Source of the DNA: Pollutiaquabacter aromativorans
GTDB lineage: Bacteria; Bacteroidota; Bacteroidia; AKYH767-A; 2013-40CM-41-45
Direction of reading: 5' to 3'
NCBI GenBank assembly: GCA_049177215.1
Contig: CP185379.1
Location: forward strand, 620,001 to 684,000
DNA length: 64,000 nucleotides
Shown: piece by piece, positions 54,668 through 62,901 of the stretch
Layout: the number at the start of each line of letters is the position of its first letter
Position numbering within the stretch: position 1 is the stretch's first letter
Position numbers and translations under genes: made by a program
The notes under the pieces: model-generated
Databases searched by the model: none
Seen by the model: the letters and a program-made list of their open reading frames with translations, nothing else
Told to the model about the DNA's origin: nothing

Positions 54668-55765
54668 TCACTGACTGGCAAAGGATCCCAGCCGGTTTAA
54701 TTCCTCGGAGATCGATTTTTCCCAGTTCGCCTGTTGTTCGGGAATCAGGCCGTGTTCTGTTTCCCGGTCGTAGTCGGCCTGTCGAAGTTGATAGGCCTGC
54801 CATTCGGATTCGAAGATGGTTTTCAGAACGGAATCGTAGGTCAATAGACCCGGACTGGATTGGGTGAAGCGATCGCGCATCCGGCGGGCGTACAATTCGC
54901 AGATATCGAAATGCAGTTGTTCGTGGGCGAGCAGTCCATCCTGCAACTTGTCGGGTTTAACCCAGGAGGCTGGCTTGATAAAAGCCGGATGCAGCAGCAG
55001 CTCCAGAATAAGTGTGTCATCCCGATAGGCGGGCCGCGATGTGAAGGAATAGACGCAGGCACTGTTCGCGGAAAATACGACCTGTTGCTCGGGCTGTCCT
55101 TTGAAGTCGGCCCACTTCAGCCGATAGGCGGAACTCCATCGAATCGTATCAGCACTGACCGTGTCCCGAAAAGCGCCATCGTCCTGTAGTTCGATGCGTA
55201 CGTGTTTGCACAGCGGTGGCTGGTTTCGGTTCTCTTTCGCCCAGCGGTCGAATCCGGATAGGGCTTGTTGCAGGGATCCGCCGATCAGTTTGTCGTAGAT
55301 TCCGGGATTGGGCCCATGTACCACATAGGAGGGGGTTCCGCCTACCTGGTAGAGTTGAACGCGCTGGCCATCGACATCGCGATAGATGCGCACCTGAAAT
55401 TCGAATTGGATGTTCCGTCGTGGTCCTGTGCGGTTTTCTTTCAACTGAAATTTCTCGAATGCCAGAACCAGTGCTACCTTACTCGTATCCGCGGCAGTAC
55501 ACGTTTGAACATAAGGCAGCAGATCTTTCGCGAGATCTTGTTTGAAGCGAATCGGTTGGACGGGACCGCCGCCGGATATACTACCGGCATCTCCGGCTTT
55601 CTTTCGTTCGTCTTCGACGCGGGCTATGTGGTACACCGACCCTTTCAATCCCCAATCGGTTGCCTGCAGATCCAATTGATTGTTTGGAACCTGGGCGCGC
55701 AGGGAAGAACTTCCGGTCAGCAGAAAGAAGGCGATCAGCCATCGATAGGTTCGGTCAATTCGCAT
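54668..55765 (-). CDS. DUF922-like secreted putative metalloprotease
   Basis: 365 residues from ATG 55765 (MRIDRTYRWLIAFFLLTGSSSLRAQ, signal peptide). The N-terminal half (~25-190) has no recognised family. The C-terminal part contains RLKWADFKGQPE, then LLAHEQLHFDICELYARRMR: HExxH within the HEQxHFDI pattern of DUF922, a family suggested to be zinc-dependent proteases. The His-Glu-His residues are present, but activity is not demonstrated for the family to my knowledge. It is divergent from rmuC, with 107 bp between the two starts. Confidence 0.75.
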   Translation of the reverse strand: MRIDRTYRWLIAFFLLTGSSSLRAQVPNNQLDLQATDWGLKGSVYHIARVEDERKKAGDAGSISGGGPVQPIRFKQDLAKDLLPYVQTCTAADTSKVALVLAFEKFQLKENRTGPRRNIQFEFQVRIYRDVDGQRVQLYQVGGTPSYVVHGPNPGIYDKLIGGSLQQALSGFDRWAKENRNQPPLCKHVRIELQDDGAFRDTVSADTIRWSSAYRLKWADFKGQPEQQVVFSANSACVYSFTSRPAYRDDTLILELLLHPAFIKPASWVKPDKLQDGLLAHEQLHFDICELYARRMRDRFTQSSPGLLTYDSVLKTIFESEWQAYQLRQADYDRETEHGLIPEQQANWEKSISEELNRLGSFASQ

Positions 55766-55872
55766 TTGGATCCTTTGAAGGGGCGCAAAGTTCGCGATTA
55801 ACCGCCATTCGACCAGAACAACGAAAAATGCACGAAATCCGCTATCTTTAACCACTTACAAGCGTCTAACGG

Positions 55873-57219
55873 ATGGAATTCGTTTATCTTTTGGTGGGAT
55901 TGGTAGTCGGTGTACTTCTCGGCTGGTTGCTGGGTAAAGCCGGGGTTCAATCGGTGCGGGAGGAACAGCGTACTGCGGTACAAGCCCTTGAAAGTGAACG
56001 GTCGGCCTTGGCTGAACGGGCACGTCAGCTGGAGCAGCAGTTGCAGGAAGGAAGGTCCAGGCAGGAGCAGGACCGACAGCAACAGCTCGAATTGAACGGA
56101 AAGCTGAGCGAAGCAGTGACCCTCAATCGCAACCTCCAGGAGAAGCTCCAATCCCAAAAGGCGGAACTCGAAGCGCTGCAGGATCGGTTTACCAAGGAGT
56201 TTGAGAATCTGGCGAACAGGATCCTGGAGGAGAAGAGCCAGAAGTTCGTTGAACAGAACCGCAACAACCTGGACGTGATCCTCAATCCGCTCAAAGAAAA
56301 GATCCGGGATTTCGAGCAAAAGGTCGATCAGGCATACAAGTCAGAAGCTGCTGAACGAAACAGTCTGAAAGGGGAGATCGGTAAACTGGTTGAACTTAAC
56401 AAACAGATCAGCGACGAGGCGCACAACCTGGCTCGTGCACTGAAGGGTGATACCAAGAAGCAGGGTAACTGGGGCGAGTTCATCCTGGAGAAAATTCTGG
56501 AACACTCCGGATTGGAACGCGACCGCGAATTCAAAGTGCAACACAGCACGAGCAATGAGGAAGGTCGGCGGGTTCAACCCGATGTAGTCGTTTTTCTACC
56601 CGACAACAAGCACCTCATCGTCGACAGCAAAGTTTCCCTGGTTGCCTACGAAGCGATGGTGAATGCCGGCAGCGAGGAAGAGCGGGAACAGTATCTGCGA
56701 GAGCATGTGCAATCGGTCAAGAATCATGTACGGCAGCTTTCCGAGAAAAAGTACCAGTCGGCCGAAGGCATGAACGCCCCCGACTTTGTACTGCTGTTCA
56801 TGCCGATCGAACCTTCCTTCAGCGTCGCCATTCAGGGTGATACCGAATTGTTCGCGTACGCCTGGGACCGTAAGATTGTCATCGTCAGTCCGAGTACCCT
56901 GCTGGCGACCCTGCGAACCATCGCTTCGCTTTGGAAGCAGGAGCGACAGACACGAAACGCCCTGGAGATCGCCCGCGTCGGCGGCGCCTTGTACGATAAG
57001 TTCAAAGGCTTCATCGATGACCTCATCGACGTTGGTAAGAAAATGGATGCCGCCAAGGCCGGCTACAGTGACGCGATGAACAAGCTATCGTCCGGCCCGG
57101 GCAACATCATCAAGCGAATTGAAGACTTGCGTAAACTTGGCGCGAAGTCCAGTAAGGAATTACCTCAGGCACTGGTAGAGCGTGCGCTCGAAAGCGGTGA
57201 TACAGATGCTGCTCCCTGA
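55873..57219 (+). CDS. rmuC: DNA recombination protein RmuC
   Basis: 448 residues. An N-terminal membrane anchor (MEFVYLLVGLVVGVLLGWLLGKAG) is followed by a long coiled coil (~35-190, rich in Glu, Gln and Lys), then the RmuC nuclease-like domain (KGDTKKQGNWGEFILEKILEHSGLERDREF, QPDVVVFLPDNKHLIVDSKVSL, FVLLFMPIEPSF). RmuC limits DNA inversion and damage in E. coli and is a PD-(D/E)xK-like protein. A TATCTTTA element (7/8, 55843-55850) lies 23 nt upstream. It is the first gene of a tightly packed operon: the next gene starts 14 bp inside its 3' end. Confidence 0.93.
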   Translation: MEFVYLLVGLVVGVLLGWLLGKAGVQSVREEQRTAVQALESERSALAERARQLEQQLQEGRSRQEQDRQQQLELNGKLSEAVTLNRNLQEKLQSQKAELEALQDRFTKEFENLANRILEEKSQKFVEQNRNNLDVILNPLKEKIRDFEQKVDQAYKSEAAERNSLKGEIGKLVELNKQISDEAHNLARALKGDTKKQGNWGEFILEKILEHSGLERDREFKVQHSTSNEEGRRVQPDVVVFLPDNKHLIVDSKVSLVAYEAMVNAGSEEEREQYLREHVQSVKNHVRQLSEKKYQSAEGMNAPDFVLLFMPIEPSFSVAIQGDTELFAYAWDRKIVIVSPSTLLATLRTIASLWKQERQTRNALEIARVGGALYDKFKGFIDDLIDVGKKMDAAKAGYSDAMNKLSSGPGNIIKRIEDLRKLGAKSSKELPQALVERALESGDTDAAP

Positions 57220-58498
57220 CTATAAGCCTGCACACGGGTACGGGATACGAAGCCTGTTCCTCCTGCTGTTCTTACTGCTGGGTGGGTGTTTCAGTCCCGG
57301 CGAACTTGCCAACCGCAACATGGCCGGTAATTATCGGCCAATGGACGGGCAATCCTTATCGGCTGAAGTGACGATCCGTCAAGTCAATGATTCCCTGGCA
57401 CGTGTACTGATCCGAATCAAACCGGACGAGTACCTCTACGTGCGTCAGGAGGACAATCGATACCTCGCCACGGTTGGCATCCACTTGCAACTGGTCGAAA
57501 GCTACGACGTTCCGACTCGCTATGATAGCGCCGTCGCGCGTTATACGATGGACATGACGGAGAAAGGGAAGGCAAGGATTTTCGAAGTGGAACTGCCGGT
57601 ACACCGGAAGGGTACCATCCTCCTGGAAACCGTGATCACCGATGAAGGCAAGGGCGCTTCCGCAACTTTTTTCATACCGTTTGCTCACCTTACCGCGCAA
57701 TCCCGCCAGTGCTTCTGGGCTACCTTGCCGGATGGAACGCCGTTCTTTCGTGATCATGTGAAAGCCAACGACAGCTTGCGGATCTATTATCAGGACACGT
57801 CGACGGGCTTCCTTTGGTGTCATTACTACAAAAAGGATTTTCCGCTGGCCAACCCGCCGTTTTCATTTGATGCGCGTGAGCCCTTCGACTATCATGCGGA
57901 TTCCGTCTTCCGATACGATTTGCAGGAGCATCCTGTTCTGACGTTGAATCGACGGGGATTTTATCATTTCCGGATCGATACCACACGAAAGGAAGGTTTC
58001 ACGATTTTTCGCTTCGGGGAGGATCATCCACAGGTCTCCGATGTCGACCAAATGCTGGAAGCGTTGCGCTACCTGACGACCAGAAAAGAGTATGAGGAAC
58101 TGAAGTCGAACCCGCATCCAAGACAGGCAGTGGATGGATTTTGGATAGAGCGGGGTGGCAATGAAGAGCGGACACGTATGCTGATCCGGAAGTATTACAC
58201 CCGGGTACAGGATGCGAATCGCTTTTTTTCCAGTTACACGGAAGGGTGGAGAACCGATCGTGGGATGATTTATGTCGTTCTCGGGGTGCCGAATACCATC
58301 TACCGCAGTGCGCAAAGTGAGACCTGGATTTATGGTACCGTCAACAACCCGGTATCGATCAATTTCTTCTTCACAAAAGTGGACAATCCCTTTACCGAAA
58401 ACGACTACGCCCTTTCAAGGTCGCCGATCTATGAAACCAGTTGGTTCAGGGCGGTGGATGTCTGGCGTTCGGGGAGGGTCTATAACAACATGTACTGA
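57206..58498 (+). CDS. GWxTD domain lipoprotein
   Basis: About 430 residues from ATG 57206; an in-frame GTG at 57182 is a longer alternative. MLLPDYKPAHGYGIRSLFLL is followed by a lipoprotein signal (LFLLLGGC, Cys ~31), so the protein is probably anchored in a membrane. The C-terminal GWxTD motif reads YTEGWRTDRGMIYVVLGVPN, the hallmark of a conserved Bacteroidota family of unknown role that carries a beta-sandwich domain earlier in the chain. The start overlaps the rmuC stop, and the stop overlaps the rlmB start by one base, so it lies in the middle of a coupled operon. Confidence 0.85.
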   Translation: MLLPDYKPAHGYGIRSLFLLLFLLLGGCFSPGELANRNMAGNYRPMDGQSLSAEVTIRQVNDSLARVLIRIKPDEYLYVRQEDNRYLATVGIHLQLVESYDVPTRYDSAVARYTMDMTEKGKARIFEVELPVHRKGTILLETVITDEGKGASATFFIPFAHLTAQSRQCFWATLPDGTPFFRDHVKANDSLRIYYQDTSTGFLWCHYYKKDFPLANPPFSFDAREPFDYHADSVFRYDLQEHPVLTLNRRGFYHFRIDTTRKEGFTIFRFGEDHPQVSDVDQMLEALRYLTTRKEYEELKSNPHPRQAVDGFWIERGGNEERTRMLIRKYYTRVQDANRFFSSYTEGWRTDRGMIYVVLGVPNTIYRSAQSETWIYGTVNNPVSINFFFTKVDNPFTENDYALSRSPIYETSWFRAVDVWRSGRVYNNMY

Positions 58499-59295
58499 TG
58501 AGCAGGGAATTTAACCGGGACAACCGGAAGCGTACATCACAGGATGACGAGCAGATGATCTACGGGATCCACCCGGTCCTGGAAGCGTTGAATGCCGGTA
58601 AGGAGTTTGATCGGGTATTCATTCACCACGGCGCGCGGGGTGACGGCATTCAGCAGGTGAGGAGAATGTTGCGGGAGAAGCAGATCGCGTTTCAGGAGGT
58701 GCCGGTCGAGAAACTGAACCGGCTGACACTTAAGAACCACCAGGATATCATCGCTTTCATTTCACCTATCTCGTATCAACCCCTGGAGGAAGTGGTCACG
58801 CGGGTCTTTGAGCAGGGGATGACGCCACTCGTACTGTTGCTGGATCGCATTACCGATGTGCGTAATTTCGGTGCGATTGCCCGTACAGCTGAATGCGCGG
58901 GTGTTCACGCGCTGGTCATTCCCAAGCGCGGAGCCGCCGCGGTTTCGGCGGACGCGATCCGCACCTCGGCAGGCGCGCTGCACAACCTTCCGGTTTGTCG
59001 TGTCGACCATTTGCGCGATGCCGTCCATTTGCTCAAGGAGTGTGGACTCAAGGTTTTCGCGGCCAGTGAGAAGGGCAAGACCTTTCATTTCAATGCTGAC
59101 TTTTCCCAGCCGGCGGCCATCATCATGGGTTCGGAAGAGGATGGCGTTTCCTCCGATCTGCTCAAAGTGTGTGATCAATGGCTGCGCATTCCGATGACCG
59201 GTAAGGTGAGTTCGTTGAACGTATCAGTGGCCGCGGGTGTCTTGATCTTTGAAGCGCTGCGGCAGCGCATGAGCGGCGCCGGCGAGTCCGTATGA
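58498..59295 (+). CDS. rlmB: 23S rRNA (guanosine(2251)-2'-O)-methyltransferase RlmB (SPOUT family)
   Basis: 265 residues. N-terminal substrate-binding domain (MIYGIHPVLEALNAGKEFDRVF, L7Ae-like), then the SPOUT methyltransferase with motif 1 LLLDRITDVRNFGAIARTAECAG, motif 2 IIMGSEEDGVSSDLLKVCD and motif 3 IPMTGKVSSLNVSVAAGVLIFEALRQR, the knot that binds SAM. TrmH/RlmB-type enzymes methylate the 2'-O of a guanosine; RlmB in 23S rRNA is the best match. Its TGA overlaps the ATG of the glycosyltransferase gene (ATGA), so it belongs to the rmuC operon. Confidence 0.93.
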   Translation: MSREFNRDNRKRTSQDDEQMIYGIHPVLEALNAGKEFDRVFIHHGARGDGIQQVRRMLREKQIAFQEVPVEKLNRLTLKNHQDIIAFISPISYQPLEEVVTRVFEQGMTPLVLLLDRITDVRNFGAIARTAECAGVHALVIPKRGAAAVSADAIRTSAGALHNLPVCRVDHLRDAVHLLKECGLKVFAASEKGKTFHFNADFSQPAAIIMGSEEDGVSSDLLKVCDQWLRIPMTGKVSSLNVSVAAGVLIFEALRQRMSGAGESV

Positions 59296-61202
59296 ACCAG
59301 GATACGCGGCGGAACGAAAGATTGTTGATCGGGCTGATCCTGACGGTTGCGGCGATTTTCCGTTTTTACCCGTTCGGTGAAGTATCTTTTTCGAATGACG
59401 AGCTAAGCGCGCTGATCCGGACACGTTACCCTTCTTTTTCTGAAGTTATCCGCGGAGGTGTTTATTCCGATTTTCACCCTGCGGGTGTTCAGTCGTTCCT
59501 GTACTGCTGGACGAACTTGCTCGGAGAAAATGCATTCCTCCTCCGTCTTCCTTTCATCCTGTTCGGCCTTGGTTCAACCTGGTTGATTTACCGATTGGGA
59601 AGCCGATGGTTTCATGCCGCGGCAGGTTTATTGGCGGCGGCCATGTTCAGTGTCTTGGAGTACAGTATCATTTATTCTCAGTTGGCGCGACCTTACGCGC
59701 CGGGTTTGTTCTTCTGCTTATTGTCGACTTGGTACTGGACCAATCTGTATGAAGAGTCCGTAGCGGGGAGGATCCGGCGACAAACCTGGATCGGATGGAC
59801 GCTCTCCATGGCGGTTTGTACGCACCTCCATTATTTTTCACTGGTCTATGCAGCAGCGTTGGGACTTTGGGGTTTTACTTTCATCAAAGGAAGCTGGAGG
59901 CCGATCTATGCACTGACCGGTTTGGTCATCGTGCTCCTGGCGCTCCCGGAATGGACCATCTTTCAGGAGCAACTGAAAACCGGCGACCTCGGCGGTTGGC
60001 TGGGTAAACCGGAGCCCACCTGGCTGTTCTCTTTTTTCTTCAATGTATTCAATGCTTCCTGGTTGCTGATTGATTCATTGATCGTCTGCTTCTTCACCGG
60101 TTGGTACGTGCAGCGATCCCGACCGGTGTGGAACCGGTTTCACAATGCGGTCGCGTTTCTGTTCCTGTTCTCGTTTGGACTGGCCTTCGGATATTCCCTC
60201 TTGCGACACCCGATCATACAATACTCCACGCTCTTTTTTGTTTTTCCGCTGCTCCTGTTGTTCTTCTTTTCTTTCACCCCGAACGTCTTTCGGCAGGGAA
60301 CAGGCTTGGTGTTGGTCGTCGTCTTGGTGCTGCTGGGTGGTGGAGTAAGTACGGCCCTGGAGAAAAAGTTCTTCCGAATGCCTGCGTATGGTGTCTTCAA
60401 AGAGTTGGCGGATCGGACCCGGGACTGGTCGGTTGATGCGCCAAGACCTGCAGTGGTCGTCTTGAATGTGATCAATCCGGATTATCTCGACTATTATTTC
60501 GACCAGGCTGATTGGAAACCGGAACGGGTGATCTATCGACCGGAAACCGCCGGAGAGCTTGCGCGCCTGATGGTGACACTGGACAGCCTTCAACCCCAAT
60601 CTGTGATCTACGGCTGGACCAATAGCTTTCATCCCGAAGAACTTTACTTCCTCCTGCGCGAGCGCTGGCCGATCATGGATCAGGACGAAGCTTTTTTCAA
60701 TGCACGAATTTCCCGGTTTCGTAAGAGCAAGGACATCTGGCCAGAGCCGGGTTCCCGGGCCTTGGTGTGGGATTACGAACAGGACGAACAGGCCGTTTAC
60801 CTTCCTGATTCCTGCTTTGCAAAGGGGAAGGTAGAACGAATGATCAGTGGACGTGAATTCTCCCATACGCTGGAATGCGATCTCGATAGCCTTCACCCGT
60901 CAGGGTACGATGTGCTGCACGCCCGTTGTCGCTTTCTTTCCGGCGCGGTTCCACCGGATGCGCAACTGGTTGTATCAATAGAAAAGGAGAAGAACAATCT
61001 GGCCTACTTCAGCGCCACGTTAAGCGATTGGTCGATCAAGCCCGGCAAATGGCAGGAGGCGATAATTTCAGGTGTCATCCCGGAAGGTTGTACGGGTGGC
61101 AAGGTGAAGGCTTATGTTTGGAACAAGGGAGCAGGGGAGTGGTGGCTCGATGATCTCGCGCTGGCCCTTACACCGGCGCCTTATCCCTATGAGAAACCCT
61201 GA
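59292..61202 (+). CDS. Polytopic glycosyltransferase (family 39/83-like)
   Basis: 636 residues. The N-terminal ~430 residues contain about ten membrane helices. The first loop holds FSNDELSALIRTRYPSFSEVIRGGVYSDFHPAG, the DE(L)-type acid pair of ArnT/PMT-type GT-C enzymes that use a polyprenyl-phosphate sugar. The following AGLLAAAMFSVLEYSIIYSQLARPYA segment is also typical. The C-terminal ~180 residues are a soluble beta-rich domain (LVVSIEKEKNNLAYFSATL, WWLDDLALAL), perhaps carbohydrate-binding. It probably adds a sugar to a lipid or surface protein in the periplasm; acceptor unknown. Last gene of the rmuC-GWxTD-rlmB overlap chain. Confidence 0.8.
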   Translation: MNQDTRRNERLLIGLILTVAAIFRFYPFGEVSFSNDELSALIRTRYPSFSEVIRGGVYSDFHPAGVQSFLYCWTNLLGENAFLLRLPFILFGLGSTWLIYRLGSRWFHAAAGLLAAAMFSVLEYSIIYSQLARPYAPGLFFCLLSTWYWTNLYEESVAGRIRRQTWIGWTLSMAVCTHLHYFSLVYAAALGLWGFTFIKGSWRPIYALTGLVIVLLALPEWTIFQEQLKTGDLGGWLGKPEPTWLFSFFFNVFNASWLLIDSLIVCFFTGWYVQRSRPVWNRFHNAVAFLFLFSFGLAFGYSLLRHPIIQYSTLFFVFPLLLLFFFSFTPNVFRQGTGLVLVVVLVLLGGGVSTALEKKFFRMPAYGVFKELADRTRDWSVDAPRPAVVVLNVINPDYLDYYFDQADWKPERVIYRPETAGELARLMVTLDSLQPQSVIYGWTNSFHPEELYFLLRERWPIMDQDEAFFNARISRFRKSKDIWPEPGSRALVWDYEQDEQAVYLPDSCFAKGKVERMISGREFSHTLECDLDSLHPSGYDVLHARCRFLSGAVPPDAQLVVSIEKEKNNLAYFSATLSDWSIKPGKWQEAIISGVIPEGCTGGKVKAYVWNKGAGEWWLDDLALALTPAPYPYEKP

Positions 61203-61267
61203 TTTTCAAGGCCCTTCCGTGTCTTAACTTTTACGACCTTCGCAACCGCATTTTACCCAAGCACCGC

Positions 61268-62893
61268 ATGAAACCTATTCAGGATATCGCCCGCGCCGCA
61301 GGCATTCCGACTGATCGACTCATCCAGTACGGAAACTTCAAAGCAAAGCTCGATCATGCCGCGTTGGATCCGTCCCTGCCGACAGGAAAGTTGGTATTGG
61401 TGACTTCCATCACACCCACACGGGCCGGCAATGGTAAAACTACTACGAGCATTGGCCTGGCGGACGGACTTCGCTCCATCGGTAAGCGAGCCGTGCTGGC
61501 CTTACGCGAGCCTTCCCTGGGCCCGGTGTTCGGGATGAAAGGTGGAGCGACCGGTGGCGGGAAATCGAGTGTGGTGCCTTCGGAGGATATCAACCTGCAC
61601 TTCAACGGCGACTTTCACGCGATCAGCGCAGCTAACAATACGTTGTCGGCCTTGTTGGACAATTACAATTACAATAAGCAGGGAACCGGTCAACAACTCA
61701 GTGAGATCACCTGGAAGCGCGTGCTGGATGTCAACGACCGCAGCCTGCGCCATGTGATCACCGGTTTACGGGGAAGCGCCAACGGTATACCGGGTGAGAC
61801 CGGTTTCGATATTACTCCGGCCTCGGAATTGATGGCGATCCTTTGCTTGTCGACAAGTCTGGACGACTTGAAGAATCGTATCGAGCACATCCTGCTCGGC
61901 TATCGCGAAGACGGAACCCCCTTTACGGTGCACGAACTGGGAGTTGCCGGCGCCATTACGGCGATCCTCAAGGACTCCCTCAGTCCGAACCTCGTGCAAA
62001 CGCTCGAAGGCACACCTGCCTTCGTACACGGCGGACCCTTTGCCAACATCGCGCACGGCTGCAATTCCTTGTTGGCCACGCGGGCCGCGTTGCAATTCGG
62101 CGAGTTCGCGGTAACGGAAGCCGGATTCGGTTCCGATCTCGGCGCGGAGAAATTCGTTGATATCAAATGCCGCGTGGGAGGACTGACTCCTGCTGTTGCA
62201 GTGGTCGTGGTGACGGCCCAGTCGCTCAAGTTGCACGGAGGAGTCGCGCAGGTCGACATCAAGAAGCCGAACCGTACCGCGCTCCTGGCCGGCATGAAGA
62301 ACATGGATCATCACCTCGATATCTTGCGGGGGATGGGCATTCCGGTCGTGGTCGCGCTGAACCGATTTGATTCCGACAGCAGCGAAGAGATGCAGGATAT
62401 GCTCGAAGCCTGTGCATCGCGCAACGTTCCGGCAGCCGTGAATGAAGCTTTCGCACGCGGAAGTGCGGGCTCCGCCGATCTTGCCCGGGTGGTGGTGGAA
62501 GTAACCGAGAAACAATCGGCTCAATTGAAGCCGGTCTATGATCTCGAAGACAGCATTCCGAAAAAGCTCGAGAAGGTCGCCATGCAGGTTTATGGTGCAA
62601 AGGGAATCAAGATGTCCAAGAAGGCTGAGCGCGCCTTGAAGCGGATCGGACAGCTTCAGATGGATAAGTATCCCGTCTGTATCGCGAAGACACAATATTC
62701 GTTCAGCGATCGCCCCGAAGATGCTAAAGCCGAGGGTGGATTTTACATCAACGTGGACGAGTTGATCATCAACAGCGGGGCCGGGTTTATCGTGGCCGTT
62801 TGCGGAGAGATCATGCGCATGCCCGGTCTGCCGGAGAACCCCAATGCGTTGGGTATCGACGTGAAAGACGGTGTGATCGTCGGCCTTGTCTGA
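61268..62893 (+). CDS. fhs: Formate-tetrahydrofolate ligase
   Basis: 541 residues, standard length. It makes 10-formyl-tetrahydrofolate from formate, ATP and THF in one-carbon metabolism. The P-loop-like region is LVLVTSITPTRAGNGKTTTS (Lys-Thr kept), followed by IGLADGLRSIGKRAVLALREPSLGPVFGMKGGATGGGKS, then FNGDFHAISAANNTLSALLDN and the FVHGGPFANIAHGCNS motif. All are diagnostic of the ligase. The usual wording of the loop is PTPAGEGKTTTT; R and N replace P and E here. It lies 65 bp after the glycosyltransferase gene and is convergent with the UbiD gene. Confidence 0.95.
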   Translation: MKPIQDIARAAGIPTDRLIQYGNFKAKLDHAALDPSLPTGKLVLVTSITPTRAGNGKTTTSIGLADGLRSIGKRAVLALREPSLGPVFGMKGGATGGGKSSVVPSEDINLHFNGDFHAISAANNTLSALLDNYNYNKQGTGQQLSEITWKRVLDVNDRSLRHVITGLRGSANGIPGETGFDITPASELMAILCLSTSLDDLKNRIEHILLGYREDGTPFTVHELGVAGAITAILKDSLSPNLVQTLEGTPAFVHGGPFANIAHGCNSLLATRAALQFGEFAVTEAGFGSDLGAEKFVDIKCRVGGLTPAVAVVVVTAQSLKLHGGVAQVDIKKPNRTALLAGMKNMDHHLDILRGMGIPVVVALNRFDSDSSEEMQDMLEACASRNVPAAVNEAFARGSAGSADLARVVVEVTEKQSAQLKPVYDLEDSIPKKLEKVAMQVYGAKGIKMSKKAERALKRIGQLQMDKYPVCIAKTQYSFSDRPEDAKAEGGFYINVDELIINSGAGFIVAVCGEIMRMPGLPENPNALGIDVKDGVIVGLV

Positions 62894-62901
62894 GGGATAG
62901 C

